From NCBI GenBank assembly GCA_023228245.1, contig JALOBN010000005.1:1-64000 (forward strand): a stretch of DNA of 64,000 nucleotides, in the 5' to 3' direction. Of the stretch, positions 56,322-64,000 are shown piece by piece (positions within the stretch are counted from its first letter, which is position 1; every line of letters starts with the position of its first letter). Origin of the DNA: Candidatus Pacearchaeota archaeon (GTDB lineage: Archaea; Nanoarchaeota; Nanoarchaeia; Pacearchaeales; GW2011-AR1). The notes below the pieces were generated by a model, which saw only the letters and a program-made list of their open reading frames with translations, had not been told where the DNA came from and searched no databases. The translations under genes and the position numbers were made by a program.

Positions 56322-57167
56322 TTAGTTAATCTCTCTTATTTTTTTTAAAACCTGATTAAACTTTTCTCCATTGGTGTAAGGAAGAATCCTTGCAAAATTT
56401 AATTTTAATAAGAAACTGTGAAACTTCCAATAATCATCGTTAATAAGTTTTTGTTTTAAATATTCTGAGATAAAATACATTTTAACTTCCATAAGTTTTT
56501 GATCTATCTCTGGGTTTCGTAACAGATACCATCTTCCCTCTAAATCTTGATACATTTTTACGATGTCTAACCAATAATGTTCAACAAAACTATCTAAAAA
56601 ATCAATTAGATAATATTTTTTATTCTTTTCATTATATAAAATATTTTCAAAAGTTAAGTCTCCGTGGCAGGATGTTTCAAAAAGCTCGGGGAAAAAATTT
56701 GAATTTAAATTATAATTGTCAAACAAATTTTCAAGTACTTTTCCAATCTTCTTATTTATCTCTTCTATTTTTGATTTGGCTTTTGATCTTAAGTCGATTT
56801 TATTCGCGGACCTTTTGGATTTCATCAAATTAATTATCTCTAATAATATCTCTGAAATTTTTTTAAGCTTGTCTGGCGGAGAATTCAGAACATGTTCTAT
56901 TAGAGTTATAGACGGGATGTATTCCATATCAAAGAAAAATAAACTTGTATTAGTATATCCAGAATCATAAATTTCGGGGGTAGAAATTCTTTCATTTTTC
57001 AAATTATCGAAGAAAAATTTTTGTTTTTCCATTTGCATTTTTAATCGATTATTATATTCTAAAGAACTTGAAATTTTTCTTACAAATAGTTTTCCTTCTT
57101 TAGAATATAAGTTAATTTTACATCCTGAAAAACCACTTAATTCTTTTATAAAAATTATAGGTCCCAT
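56322..57167 (-). CDS. APH-type small-molecule kinase
   Basis: 281 residues. The catalytic loop CHGDLTFENILYN and the metal site LIDFLDS follow the aminoglycoside phosphotransferase/choline kinase pattern. Next gene encodes a nucleotidyltransferase fused to a HAD domain, so the kinase may phosphorylate a sugar, polyol or choline-like group for activation and attachment to the surface. Not itself evidence of drug resistance. Confidence 0.8.
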   Translation of the reverse strand: MGPIIFIKELSGFSGCKINLYSKEGKLFVRKISSSLEYNNRLKMQMEKQKFFFDNLKNERISTPEIYDSGYTNTSLFFFDMEYIPSITLIEHVLNSPPDKLKKISEILLEIINLMKSKRSANKIDLRSKAKSKIEEINKKIGKVLENLFDNYNLNSNFFPELFETSCHGDLTFENILYNEKNKKYYLIDFLDSFVEHYWLDIVKMYQDLEGRWYLLRNPEIDQKLMEVKMYFISEYLKQKLINDDYWKFHSFLLKLNFARILPYTNGEKFNQVLKKIREIN

Positions 57168-57168
57168 T

Positions 57169-58212
57169 TTATTTTAGATACTTTTCTAAATCTTCAGAAT
57201 CCCGAGGGAGATTTATAGCTTCGCAAGTCGGAAATGGGTTTGTATCTGAAAAATCATTAACGATAATTCTTTTTGAATGTTTGCATCCCATCAACATTCC
57301 GTCATACCTTATGCCCAACAGTTCAAATTTTTTTCCTAGCATTTTCCTGTATTTTTCTGGCCGAGAAGTAACAAAAAATATTTGTATAAATGGATTATCT
57401 GATATCACTTTAAGAAAGTTTACATTTTTTTCCAAAAAAGGAGCTTCTTCCCAACGAGGATTAAAATATTGTGCGGAATTTTTAAAAAATATTCCATCTA
57501 TATCAAAGAAATAAGTTTTGAATTTATTCTTATATTTCTGCCAATCTTCTAATGTTCCCCAGTCGAGATATCCTGAAACCTTTTCTCCAAGAAATATTTC
57601 ATTTTTGGAAACTATTAAGTCTTCAATTATATGGGAGAGAAATAATTCTCCATTTTTTTTATCCTTTAATTTCAAGTAAGAACTTATAAACTGTTGCGGA
57701 TCTTTGAAGAAATATCCTCCCACATTAAACGATTGTGAAACTATTCTCTTTTCAATCATTTCCACAATTATCCCCTGGCTATTCATAATGATATAACTTT
57801 TATTTGCTGCATTTATCTCTTTATATTCATCTAAATTAGAATAACAAATATAATTATTTGTATCATTCAATTCTACTTCAAAATAATTATCACTATCTTT
57901 AATAAAAAACGGTTCGGAAATGTTTGCCTTTATTATTGTCTCATAAATTGTTTCTGACTGGCTAGCAGTCGGACTTTCGAGAACAATAACTGTTATGTCT
58001 TCTCCGATGTTTTCTTTTAATCCTTTAACGATATCATACTTCTCTTCATGCTCCTTTAATATCGTGATTATCAAATCTTTTGTTTTTACCCCCTTTAAAC
58101 CTTCAAATGCTTTCTTAACAATCAAATTTCCGTCTGGGTGAGTCAACATCCATTTAGGTCTCATATTTGGGAATCTAGAAGATTTGCCCGCACATGGAAT
58201 TATCACTTTCAT
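57169..58212 (-). CDS. nucleotidyltransferase fused to HAD phosphatase
   Basis: 347 residues. Residues 1-225: NTP-transferase fold (MKVIIPCAGKSSRFP, then PKWMLTHPDG, and YLDWGTLEDW). Residues about 233-347: HAD-like domain (FFDIDGIFFKN, FVTSRPEKYRK, IIVNDFSDT). The start of the HAD, DxDG, retains the nucleophilic Asp. Likely makes and trims a nucleotide-activated group. Starts 1 bp from the kinase gene; fusion is uncommon. Confidence 0.82.
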   Translation of the reverse strand: MKVIIPCAGKSSRFPNMRPKWMLTHPDGNLIVKKAFEGLKGVKTKDLIITILKEHEEKYDIVKGLKENIGEDITVIVLESPTASQSETIYETIIKANISEPFFIKDSDNYFEVELNDTNNYICYSNLDEYKEINAANKSYIIMNSQGIIVEMIEKRIVSQSFNVGGYFFKDPQQFISSYLKLKDKKNGELFLSHIIEDLIVSKNEIFLGEKVSGYLDWGTLEDWQKYKNKFKTYFFDIDGIFFKNSAQYFNPRWEEAPFLEKNVNFLKVISDNPFIQIFFVTSRPEKYRKMLGKKFELLGIRYDGMLMGCKHSKRIIVNDFSDTNPFPTCEAINLPRDSEDLEKYLK

Positions 58213-58260
58213 AAAAAAAAAGAGATTAGGACATATTTAAGGTTTATCATACTAATCTTT

Positions 58261-59289
58261 TTAAAATGGGCAGGTAAGGCAACATTTATTTTTTGGATCC
58301 CCTCTAATAATCTGCTTTCTAAATCTATTCATTTTTGGAGAATTCCAAATTTTTTTAAAATCTTCTTCAAACAAATTTCCAAAATTTATGGAATCTGGAT
58401 TTTTTCTCAAACAACAAGGAGTTACATATCCATCAAAAGTGATAAAGCATTTAGTAAAACACCAGTCGCAAGTTTCTGTTCCTTTTTCCTTAAAAGAATA
58501 AAAAACTGAAAAATTACCCTCTTTTTTAAAAACATTTTTTCTAAGAAAAGAAAGAAGAAAAGAGACTAATTTTTTAATCAGGGGACTTCTTTTAATAAAT
58601 ATTTCAATCCTCTTATGTATTCTTTTAGACGTTAAGTATTTTTCCATATCCCTTTGGATTTCTTTAAACTTCAAAGCAAAATTTCTATCTTCGAGATAAT
58701 TTTCTTCTCCAGGGATAGACCAATTTTCTACAGGGCTTAGACTTACTCTTTGAACCCCTAATTTTTTCCCAATTGAAATTATCTCCGGTATTTCCATATA
58801 ATTTAAATGTGAAACTGTCATATTTAACCCTATAATTGTTTTGGATTTCATCTCTTTTCTTTTTTTAATTAATTCTAAAATATTTACTAATACTTTCTCA
58901 TAATTGGCCCCTTTTCTTATAGATTCAAAGGGCTTTTTATTCGCAGCATCAAAAGAAATGTAATACGAGTCAAAATATTTTAAAATTAGTTCGGTATATT
59001 TTTTATTCATAATCGTACCATTGGATATCACTCTAAATCTAATTCCATGTGATGACCCCCAATAGATCATCTTTTCAATTTCTTCACAGAATAGCGCTTC
59101 TCCAAAACCAGTTAAATCTACATATTTTAAAGTAGGGATAGATTTAACAATTTTTTTAAAATTCTCAAGAGATAAATCTTTGTTTAATCTTTCTGGTTTT
59201 AATAATGCCCTAGAACAAGTAACACAATTAAGATTGCACCTAGTGGTGGGTTCTAACTGGATTAATTCTGGAAGCCTCACATTTACCAC
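58261..59289 (-). CDS. radical SAM/SPASM protein
   Basis: 342 residues. TTRCNLNCVTCSR holds the CxxxCxxC cluster. C-terminal SPASM-like part: CDWCFTKCFITFDGYVTPCCLR and a final CCLTCPF, with enough Cys for auxiliary Fe-S clusters. Such proteins modify peptides or sugars by radical chemistry. In a glycan cluster it may act on a sugar or a protein-linked substrate. It overlaps the glycosyltransferase gene by 7 bp. Confidence 0.85.
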   Translation of the reverse strand: MVNVRLPELIQLEPTTRCNLNCVTCSRALLKPERLNKDLSLENFKKIVKSIPTLKYVDLTGFGEALFCEEIEKMIYWGSSHGIRFRVISNGTIMNKKYTELILKYFDSYYISFDAANKKPFESIRKGANYEKVLVNILELIKKRKEMKSKTIIGLNMTVSHLNYMEIPEIISIGKKLGVQRVSLSPVENWSIPGEENYLEDRNFALKFKEIQRDMEKYLTSKRIHKRIEIFIKRSPLIKKLVSFLLSFLRKNVFKKEGNFSVFYSFKEKGTETCDWCFTKCFITFDGYVTPCCLRKNPDSINFGNLFEEDFKKIWNSPKMNRFRKQIIRGDPKNKCCLTCPF

Positions 59290-60458
59290 CCATAAGAATT
59301 ACAATTTAATTTGGTTACAAATCCGACTTCAAAATATTTTCTAAACAACCTATCTATCTTCCTTAATATATATTTTTTTAAGCTGTCTGATTGTATTTTT
59401 CCTAATTTTCTATAATTAAATTTATATTTCCAATGCCATTCTCCATATTTTTCTGGAAATGTATGAACTATGGAAAAAATATTACATCTTGGGACTATCC
59501 CTTTATCTCTGAACTCTAAAGATAAAAAATCATCTTCTTTCATCCCCCATACTCTTGTTTCATCCCAAGGACATTTTTTCCATACAGACTTTTTTAGGAT
59601 ATAAAAGCTGCCATTGATTATCCCATTTTCATCCCAATCCGAATATTCTAATAAACCTAGATCATTAATCCAACGATCTGAAAGATCTCTTCCATAGGTT
59701 AACCAATCTCCGGCCCTCCTATTCAACGGATCCAAAATTTTGCAAGTCAATACTTCAAAATAATTACCGTATCTTTTCATACCTTCGTACCAGTTTTCAT
59801 TAAAATTAAATCTATTATGCGTAATCACCAGATTTTCATATTTGGCAGATTTGCAAATTAAATTTTTCTTCTTAGTTATCCAGGCTATTTTTTCATTAAA
59901 TGGAATATTTTTTACAAATGCTCTTTTTTTGCTAGATTGGTACGGTCCACAAATAATAATCTCAAAAAAAGGAATCTTTAGATCAATAATTGATTGAATC
60001 TGGTCTTCAAGAATATCTTGCTTACTTCCGTCGGTAATTATTCCAAAGGTCCATTTATCTATAAAATCCTCTTTCTCCAAGGAGGGTTTTAATTTTTTTA
60101 GAATAACTATTCCCCCCAAGTCATCTTGTTCCTTCAAAATAAAATTAATTTTCGAGCCAAATAATAAATTTATTTCTTGGAGCAAATCATCAAACGAAAG
60201 GATTTTGTTATTAGTAATTTTAATTATTATATTTCCCTTTAACTTAATGAAGTTGAACCATTCTTTTAATAGGATTTTATGAAATTTTGTTTCATTGATT
60301 GTGTTATTAGAGTAAATAAAATCTTGTGATTCATAATCTATCTCTTCTTTAAGTGTATAAAGATTATTGGGCTCTAAATAATATCTTTTTTGGATTGATG
60401 GTTCATCCTTCTTTGAAACATTCAATCCGGTCCCACAAAAGAATTTCTGTAAATCCAT
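59283..60458 (-). CDS. glycosyltransferase-like protein with extra N-terminal domain
   Basis: 391 residues. Residues 1-125 look like a degenerate methyltransferase (FCGTGLNVSKK, YLEPNNLYTLKEE, IIIKITNNKILS). Residues about 140-340 resemble a GT-A domain (WTFGIITDGSKQD; RAGDWLTYGRDLSD; WDETRVWGMKEDDFLSLE). The acidic WGMKEDDF fits the metal/acceptor site of GT2/GT27-like families. Substrate unknown. Coupled to the radical SAM gene by overlap. Confidence 0.65.
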   Translation of the reverse strand: MDLQKFFCGTGLNVSKKDEPSIQKRYYLEPNNLYTLKEEIDYESQDFIYSNNTINETKFHKILLKEWFNFIKLKGNIIIKITNNKILSFDDLLQEINLLFGSKINFILKEQDDLGGIVILKKLKPSLEKEDFIDKWTFGIITDGSKQDILEDQIQSIIDLKIPFFEIIICGPYQSSKKRAFVKNIPFNEKIAWITKKKNLICKSAKYENLVITHNRFNFNENWYEGMKRYGNYFEVLTCKILDPLNRRAGDWLTYGRDLSDRWINDLGLLEYSDWDENGIINGSFYILKKSVWKKCPWDETRVWGMKEDDFLSLEFRDKGIVPRCNIFSIVHTFPEKYGEWHWKYKFNYRKLGKIQSDSLKKYILRKIDRLFRKYFEVGFVTKLNCNSYGW

Positions 60459-60524
60459 AAAATTGGATTTTTTTTAACTTAAAAAAGATTTGGGTGTTTT
60501 AAAAAAAAAACAAAATTTTCATTT

Positions 60525-61619
60525 TTAATTAAATTTATTCAAGGTTGAATTAATATCTTGTTTTGCTTTCAGGAATTCATCTTTTATTTTTAATTCTTCT
60601 AACTCTTTCAAGTCATTTTCTACCATCATTTTAACGAGTTCTTTAAATGAAGTTTTTGGTATCCAATCAAGTTCTTTTTTTGCTTTAGAATAATCTCCTA
60701 ATAAATAATCCACTTCTGCAGGTCTAAAAAATTTTGGATCTACTTTAACAACTATTTTTCCATTATATCTTCCAACTTCATTCATCCCTTTTTCTTCCCA
60801 TTGAATTGGATACATTCCCGCAACATTAAATGCTTCTTCAACAAATTCCCTAACTGTATGACTTTCATTTGATGAAATTATATAATCTCCTGGTTTTTCT
60901 TTTTGCAACATTAACCACATAGCTTCAACATAATCTCCTGCAAAACCCCAGTCCCGTTTAGAATCTAAATTTCCAAGTGATAAAACTTCTTGATATCCTA
61001 ATTTTATTTTTGCAACAGAATGAGAAATTTTTCTAGTTACAAATTGTTTCCCTCTCTTTGGAGATTCATGATTAAACAGAATGCCATTGCATGCAAATAT
61101 ATTATAACTTTCTCTATAATTCACTGTCATCCAATATCCAAAAAGTTTTGAGATTCCATATGGGCTTCTAGGATAAAAAGGGGTTTTTTCTGTTTGTGGC
61201 ACTTCTTGAATTTTTCCAAACATTTCTGAAGAAGATGCTTGATAAAATTTTATCTTGGGATTAATTAATTTTATTGCTTCAAGAATCCTTAAAACCCCTA
61301 ATGCGGTGATGTCACAAGTTGATTCTGGTTGGCTCCAAGAAGCAGTTACAAAAGATTGTGAAGCAAGATTATAAACTTCATCTGGATTAACATCTTTTAA
61401 AATTTGAATCATGGAGCCCAAGTCAGTCATATCTCCGTCAACTAAATTTAACTGGGATTTAATCTCATCTACTCTTTCAAAAGGATCTGTGCTATTACGT
61501 CGATACATACCGAAAACTTCATAACCTTTTTTTAAAAGAAATTCTGCTAAATAACTCCCATCTTGTCCGGTTATCCCCGTAATTAATGCCTTTTTTTTAA
61601 TCTCCTTGGGCTGTTCCAT
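60525..61619 (-). CDS. gmd: GDP-mannose 4,6-dehydratase
   Basis: 364 residues. [20 protein letters not shown] is the NAD(P) fold signature. Then SSSEMFGK, catalytic [10 protein letters not shown] (YxxxK) and [16 protein letters not shown], the family mark of GMD. Converts GDP-mannose to GDP-4-keto-6-deoxymannose, precursor of GDP-fucose, rhamnose or perosamine. The product enzyme may be the SDR gene at 62794. Confidence 0.94.
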   Translation of the reverse strand: MEQPKEIKKKALITGITGQDGSYLAEFLLKKGYEVFGMYRRNSTDPFERVDEIKSQLNLVDGDMTDLGSMIQILKDVNPDEVYNLASQSFVTASWSQPESTCDITALGVLRILEAIKLINPKIKFYQASSSEMFGKIQEVPQTEKTPFYPRSPYGISKLFGYWMTVNYRESYNIFACNGILFNHESPKRGKQFVTRKISHSVAKIKLGYQEVLSLGNLDSKRDWGFAGDYVEAMWLMLQKEKPGDYIISSNESHTVREFVEEAFNVAGMYPIQWEEKGMNEVGRYNGKIVVKVDPKFFRPAEVDYLLGDYSKAKKELDWIPKTSFKELVKMMVENDLKELEELKIKDEFLKAKQDINSTLNKFN

Positions 61620-61673
61620 GCAAACTCTATAAAATAATCATTTAAATAAATATTGTATCTTTAATATATTAAA

Positions 61674-61682
61674 TTTATAAAT
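61674..61682 (+). promoter_or_regulatory. TATA-like element before GT4 gene
   Basis: TTTATAAAT lies 21-29 bp upstream of the ATG at 61703, between divergent gmd and glycosyltransferase genes. Confidence 0.4.
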
Positions 61683-61702
61683 TGAATTTTTTTTGTTAAG
61701 AT

Positions 61703-62797
61703 ATGAGAATTGCAATGGTTTTTCCTGATACTAAATCTGAAAAAGGAATTTCTTCTTACTCTTTAAATTTAATAGAGAATGTCAACAAACAAGGATTATA
61801 TATTGAAAAGGTTACATTTATGCAGGGAAAACCATTAACTTTTTTTAAAAAATTATCTTATTTATCCCATTATGACATAATCCATATACAACATGAATAT
61901 AACCTCCTTGGTTGGTATGGCATACCTTATTTTTTATTTTTGCCCTTCTTAGGAAAATTTAAGAAAAAAAAGTTGATTATCACGATGCATACTGTTCTGT
62001 CTCAAAAAGAGCAATTTCAAGGAGGCAAATTAAAAACTTTGTTAAGAAAAATTCTTTATAAAACACAAAACAAATGTATTAATTTTTCCGCCACAAAAAT
62101 AATTGTTCATTCAGAGGCATTTAAAAAAATACTTGTTGATGAATATAAAATATCTGATAAAAAAGTTATCGTTTTGCCTCATGCAATTCTTGAAGATATA
62201 AATATTACAGATAAAAATAAAGCAAAGAAAGAATTGAACTTATCTGGAAATGTTTACCTGCTTATTGGAACAATGATGTCAGACCACGGACACGATATCG
62301 TTCTGAGACAAGCAGATAAAATAGGAAAAACTATTCTAGTCGCAACAAATCCTGTTGTAGTTAATTATAGAAACGAATCAAAAATAAAAAATTTTCTTAA
62401 ACTGAATCAGGATATCATTCAAGAAAATAATTTTGAAAAATTTGTAAGATTGGATTTGGGTGCCATTGATAATAAAAGATGGTGGAAATATTTTTCTGCA
62501 GCAGATCTGGTTCTCTTACCTTACCGAGGAGGGATTGGAAGCGGAATTTTTGCAGATGCAATGGCCGCAAAAAAACCAGTTATCACAAGCAATATCCCTT
62601 ATTTTAAAGAATTTGCAAAAAAATATAATTGTGTAAAAATTGCCGAAAATGAAAAAGATTTTCCAAAAATTATTCATAATGCGATGGGGTTAAAAGAATA
62701 TAAAAAAATGATTCAAGGATGTGAAAAATTTTTAAATGAAAATGGTTTGACCCCTATTTCTAAAAAATATAAAAAAGTTTACGAATCTTTGAAATGA
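61703..62797 (+). CDS. GT4-family glycosyltransferase
   Basis: 364 residues, GT-B fold. N-terminal MRIAMVFPDTKSEKGISSYS, donor-binding site with LLPYRGGIGSGIFADAMAAKKPVITSN, resembling the EX7E motif region. Adds a sugar from NDP-donor to a lipid or protein-linked glycan. Overlaps the SDR gene by 4 bp. Confidence 0.88.
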   Translation: MRIAMVFPDTKSEKGISSYSLNLIENVNKQGLYIEKVTFMQGKPLTFFKKLSYLSHYDIIHIQHEYNLLGWYGIPYFLFLPFLGKFKKKKLIITMHTVLSQKEQFQGGKLKTLLRKILYKTQNKCINFSATKIIVHSEAFKKILVDEYKISDKKVIVLPHAILEDINITDKNKAKKELNLSGNVYLLIGTMMSDHGHDIVLRQADKIGKTILVATNPVVVNYRNESKIKNFLKLNQDIIQENNFEKFVRLDLGAIDNKRWWKYFSAADLVLLPYRGGIGSGIFADAMAAKKPVITSNIPYFKEFAKKYNCVKIAENEKDFPKIIHNAMGLKEYKKMIQGCEKFLNENGLTPISKKYKKVYESLK

Positions 62798-63639
62798 AAA
62801 TAATTGTAATGGGGGGAAACGGATTTTTGGGCAAAGAGTTAGTAAGATATTTTTCCGCAGGGAATGAGGTAATCTCTGCAAGTTTGCATTCTTCAGATGG
62901 AACAATTTCTTTAGATGCAACAAATAAAGATAAAGTAAATGATTTTATATCAAAATATAAACCAGACATAGTTATTGATACAATCGCATTATCCAATTCT
63001 GTTGCATGCGAAAAAAATCCAGAAATGTGTAAAGAAATTAATTATTCTACTGCGAAGAATATTGCCGAAGTTTGTAATGAAAACAATATTCAGATGATTT
63101 TTATTTCTTCATCTTATGTCTTTGACGGAGATAGGGGTAATTATTCTGAAAAAGATATTCCTAATCAAAGAAATGCGTACGCCAAAACAAAAGTTATGGC
63201 TGAAAAAGAAATTTCAAAACTTTCTAACTATTTAATCTTGCGAGTTGAAATGATGTATGGATTAGACAATGGAAAAATAAAATTTGGGACGAGAACTCTT
63301 GATGCAGACCTCGTTGAAATAGGTTATCCTTCTCAAATAAGAAATCCTCTTTTTATTGAAGATGTCCCAAAAATAATTTCTGCATTAATAAAAAAAGGAC
63401 AAAAAGGTATTTTTCACGTTGCTGGGTCAGATAAAATTTCACTATTAGAATTTATAAAAGAACTTTCGAAATTAGTTTCTCCGTCTCCACAAATAAAAAT
63501 TGTAGACAGCTCTAAATGGTTTGTTGAATCTCCAAAAAATCCAACATTAAATATTTCTAAAATTAATTCTTTAGGGATAAAAACTACGTCAATAAATAAC
63601 GCTCTTGATTTGTTGAAAAAAGAATTAAATTCTTTATAA
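62794..63639 (+). CDS. NAD-dependent SDR, RmlD/reductase-like
   Basis: 281 residues. MKIIVMGGNGFLGKELVRYF, then SSSYVFDGDRGNYSEKD and NAYAKTKVMAEKEI (YxxxK). The pattern YVFDG and NxYGxTK fits RmlD/dTDP-4-keto-rhamnose reductase. Possibly reduces the keto sugar made by GMD. Substrate is inferred from neighbours. 4-bp overlap with the GT4 gene. Confidence 0.82.
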   Translation: MKIIVMGGNGFLGKELVRYFSAGNEVISASLHSSDGTISLDATNKDKVNDFISKYKPDIVIDTIALSNSVACEKNPEMCKEINYSTAKNIAEVCNENNIQMIFISSSYVFDGDRGNYSEKDIPNQRNAYAKTKVMAEKEISKLSNYLILRVEMMYGLDNGKIKFGTRTLDADLVEIGYPSQIRNPLFIEDVPKIISALIKKGQKGIFHVAGSDKISLLEFIKELSKLVSPSPQIKIVDSSKWFVESPKNPTLNISKINSLGIKTTSINNALDLLKKELNSL

Positions 63640-63999
63640 TTATAAGAATTTTTTTATCATAAGTTTATCTAATTCTGGTGAATATTCTATAATAGAAAAT
63701 TCAGGAAGTGGAAGGATAAATTTTCCCCCTCTCTTTAGGTAATCTTTTTCTTTGTCCATTAGTCCTTCGAACAAATGCCAAATTAAAACAATTTGATAAT
63801 CTGGATTTATTTTTTTCATTTCATCAATAGATACTAGAGGAATAAGACTTCCAACAGTTTTTCTCCCCCACTTATCTGGATTTGCTTCTGCACCAGCGAC
63901 GATATCTTTGGAAGTTAATCCGAAATATTGCAAGGTAGTATTCCCTCTTGTCGAAGCTCCGCAGATTCCAAAAGTTTTCCCCTTACTTTTTTCAGCTTC
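63640..63999 (-). CDS. C-methyltransferase C-terminal domain protein, partial at window end
   Basis: The frame runs off the right edge; no start codon is visible in the window (a TTG inside it is not the start). The visible 119 residues have KGKTFGICGASTRGNTTLQY and GSLIPLVSIDEMKKINPDYQ, VLIWHLFEGLMDKE, matching the C-terminal domain of sugar C-methyltransferases (PF08484). The N-terminal SAM domain would lie beyond base 64000. Part of the glycan cluster. Confidence 0.8.
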   Translation of the reverse strand, partial: EAEKSKGKTFGICGASTRGNTTLQYFGLTSKDIVAGAEANPDKWGRKTVGSLIPLVSIDEMKKINPDYQIVLIWHLFEGLMDKEKDYLKRGGKFILPLPEFSIIEYSPELDKLMIKKFL

Positions 64000-64000
64000 G

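Noticed and set aside
56322..57167. Aminoglycoside resistance kinase
   Set aside because: Has the APH fold, but the glycan-cluster context favours small-molecule activation rather than drug resistance.
1..64000. CRISPR array
   Set aside because: No regularly spaced repeats of 24-40 bp separated by unique spacers; only short tandem and dispersed repeats were found.
1..64000. 16S or 23S rRNA, RNase P RNA or SRP RNA
   Set aside because: No long conserved rRNA stretch seen; only 5S is present. Shorter RNAs cannot be excluded by eye but none was recognised.

Overview
The window is A+T-rich, gene-dense DNA from an archaeon. The evidence is family D DNA polymerase (both subunits), Orc1/Cdc6, RadA, RPA, aEF-1beta, Rpo3/Rpo4/Rpo10, RNase P protein Rpp21, ribosomal proteins eL18 and eL21, an intron-containing tRNA, and leaderless genes with a TATA element about 25 bp upstream. 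Small proteins, a split Hef, many short membrane proteins and a pilin-like cassette suggest a DPANN lineage of the Pacearchaeota/Woesearchaeota kind. That placement is an inference from gene content, not from a tree.

Layout. 0-4.7 kb: ndk, radA, RPA, aEF-1beta, an acyl carrier protein and a degenerate HIT protein. 4.7-19.5 kb: a large type IV pilus-like (archaellum/Tad-related) locus. It holds a class III signal peptidase, at least seven pilin-like proteins (one fused to a lytic transglycosylase domain), very small single-TM proteins joined by ATGA overlaps, a double FlaJ/TadC-type membrane platform, a 759-residue secretion ATPase, coiled-coil proteins and four similar polytopic membrane proteins. 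Two copies of a conserved intergenic two-hairpin element lie inside it. 19.7-31.8 kb: housekeeping genes (M50-like membrane protein, Hef helicase and nuclease as separate genes, pyrBI, arginase-family enzyme, M16 peptidase, an ArmA/Rmt-like rRNA methyltransferase, a TGS GTPase, a eukaryote-like TyrRS, a TctA/DUF112 permease).

31.9-38.8 kb: polC(DP2)-polB(DP1)-cdc6 followed by a 600-bp gene-free, very A+T-rich segment with repeated, oppositely oriented ORB-like motifs, a likely oriC. 38.8-44.3 kb: an accessory-looking zone with a PRC-barrel protein, two coiled-coil/winged-helix proteins carrying short tandem repeats, spaced 12-mers, a gene desert with a frameshifted remnant, a dif-like palindrome next to xerA, an MGMT-like protein and a recombinase-domain protein without a catalytic domain. 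44.4-51.6 kb: the ribosomal protein/RNA polymerase operon (uS13-uS4-uS11-Rpo3, tRNA-Leu, eL18-uL13-uS9), Rpo4/eL21, Rpo10, Rpp21, a lone 5S rRNA and tRNAs Leu (intron), Arg and Gly. 51.6-54 kb: secF-secD. 54-64 kb: surface glycan genes (flippase, glycosyltransferases, GMD, SDR, nucleotidyltransferase-HAD fusion, kinase, radical SAM/SPASM, methyltransferases), running off the right edge.

Together the window covers replication and repair (oriC, Cdc6, PolD, RPA, RadA, Hef), the transcription/translation core, Sec export, and two surface-building systems (pilus-like machine and glycan cluster). All assignments come from reading motifs by eye; no database search was run.
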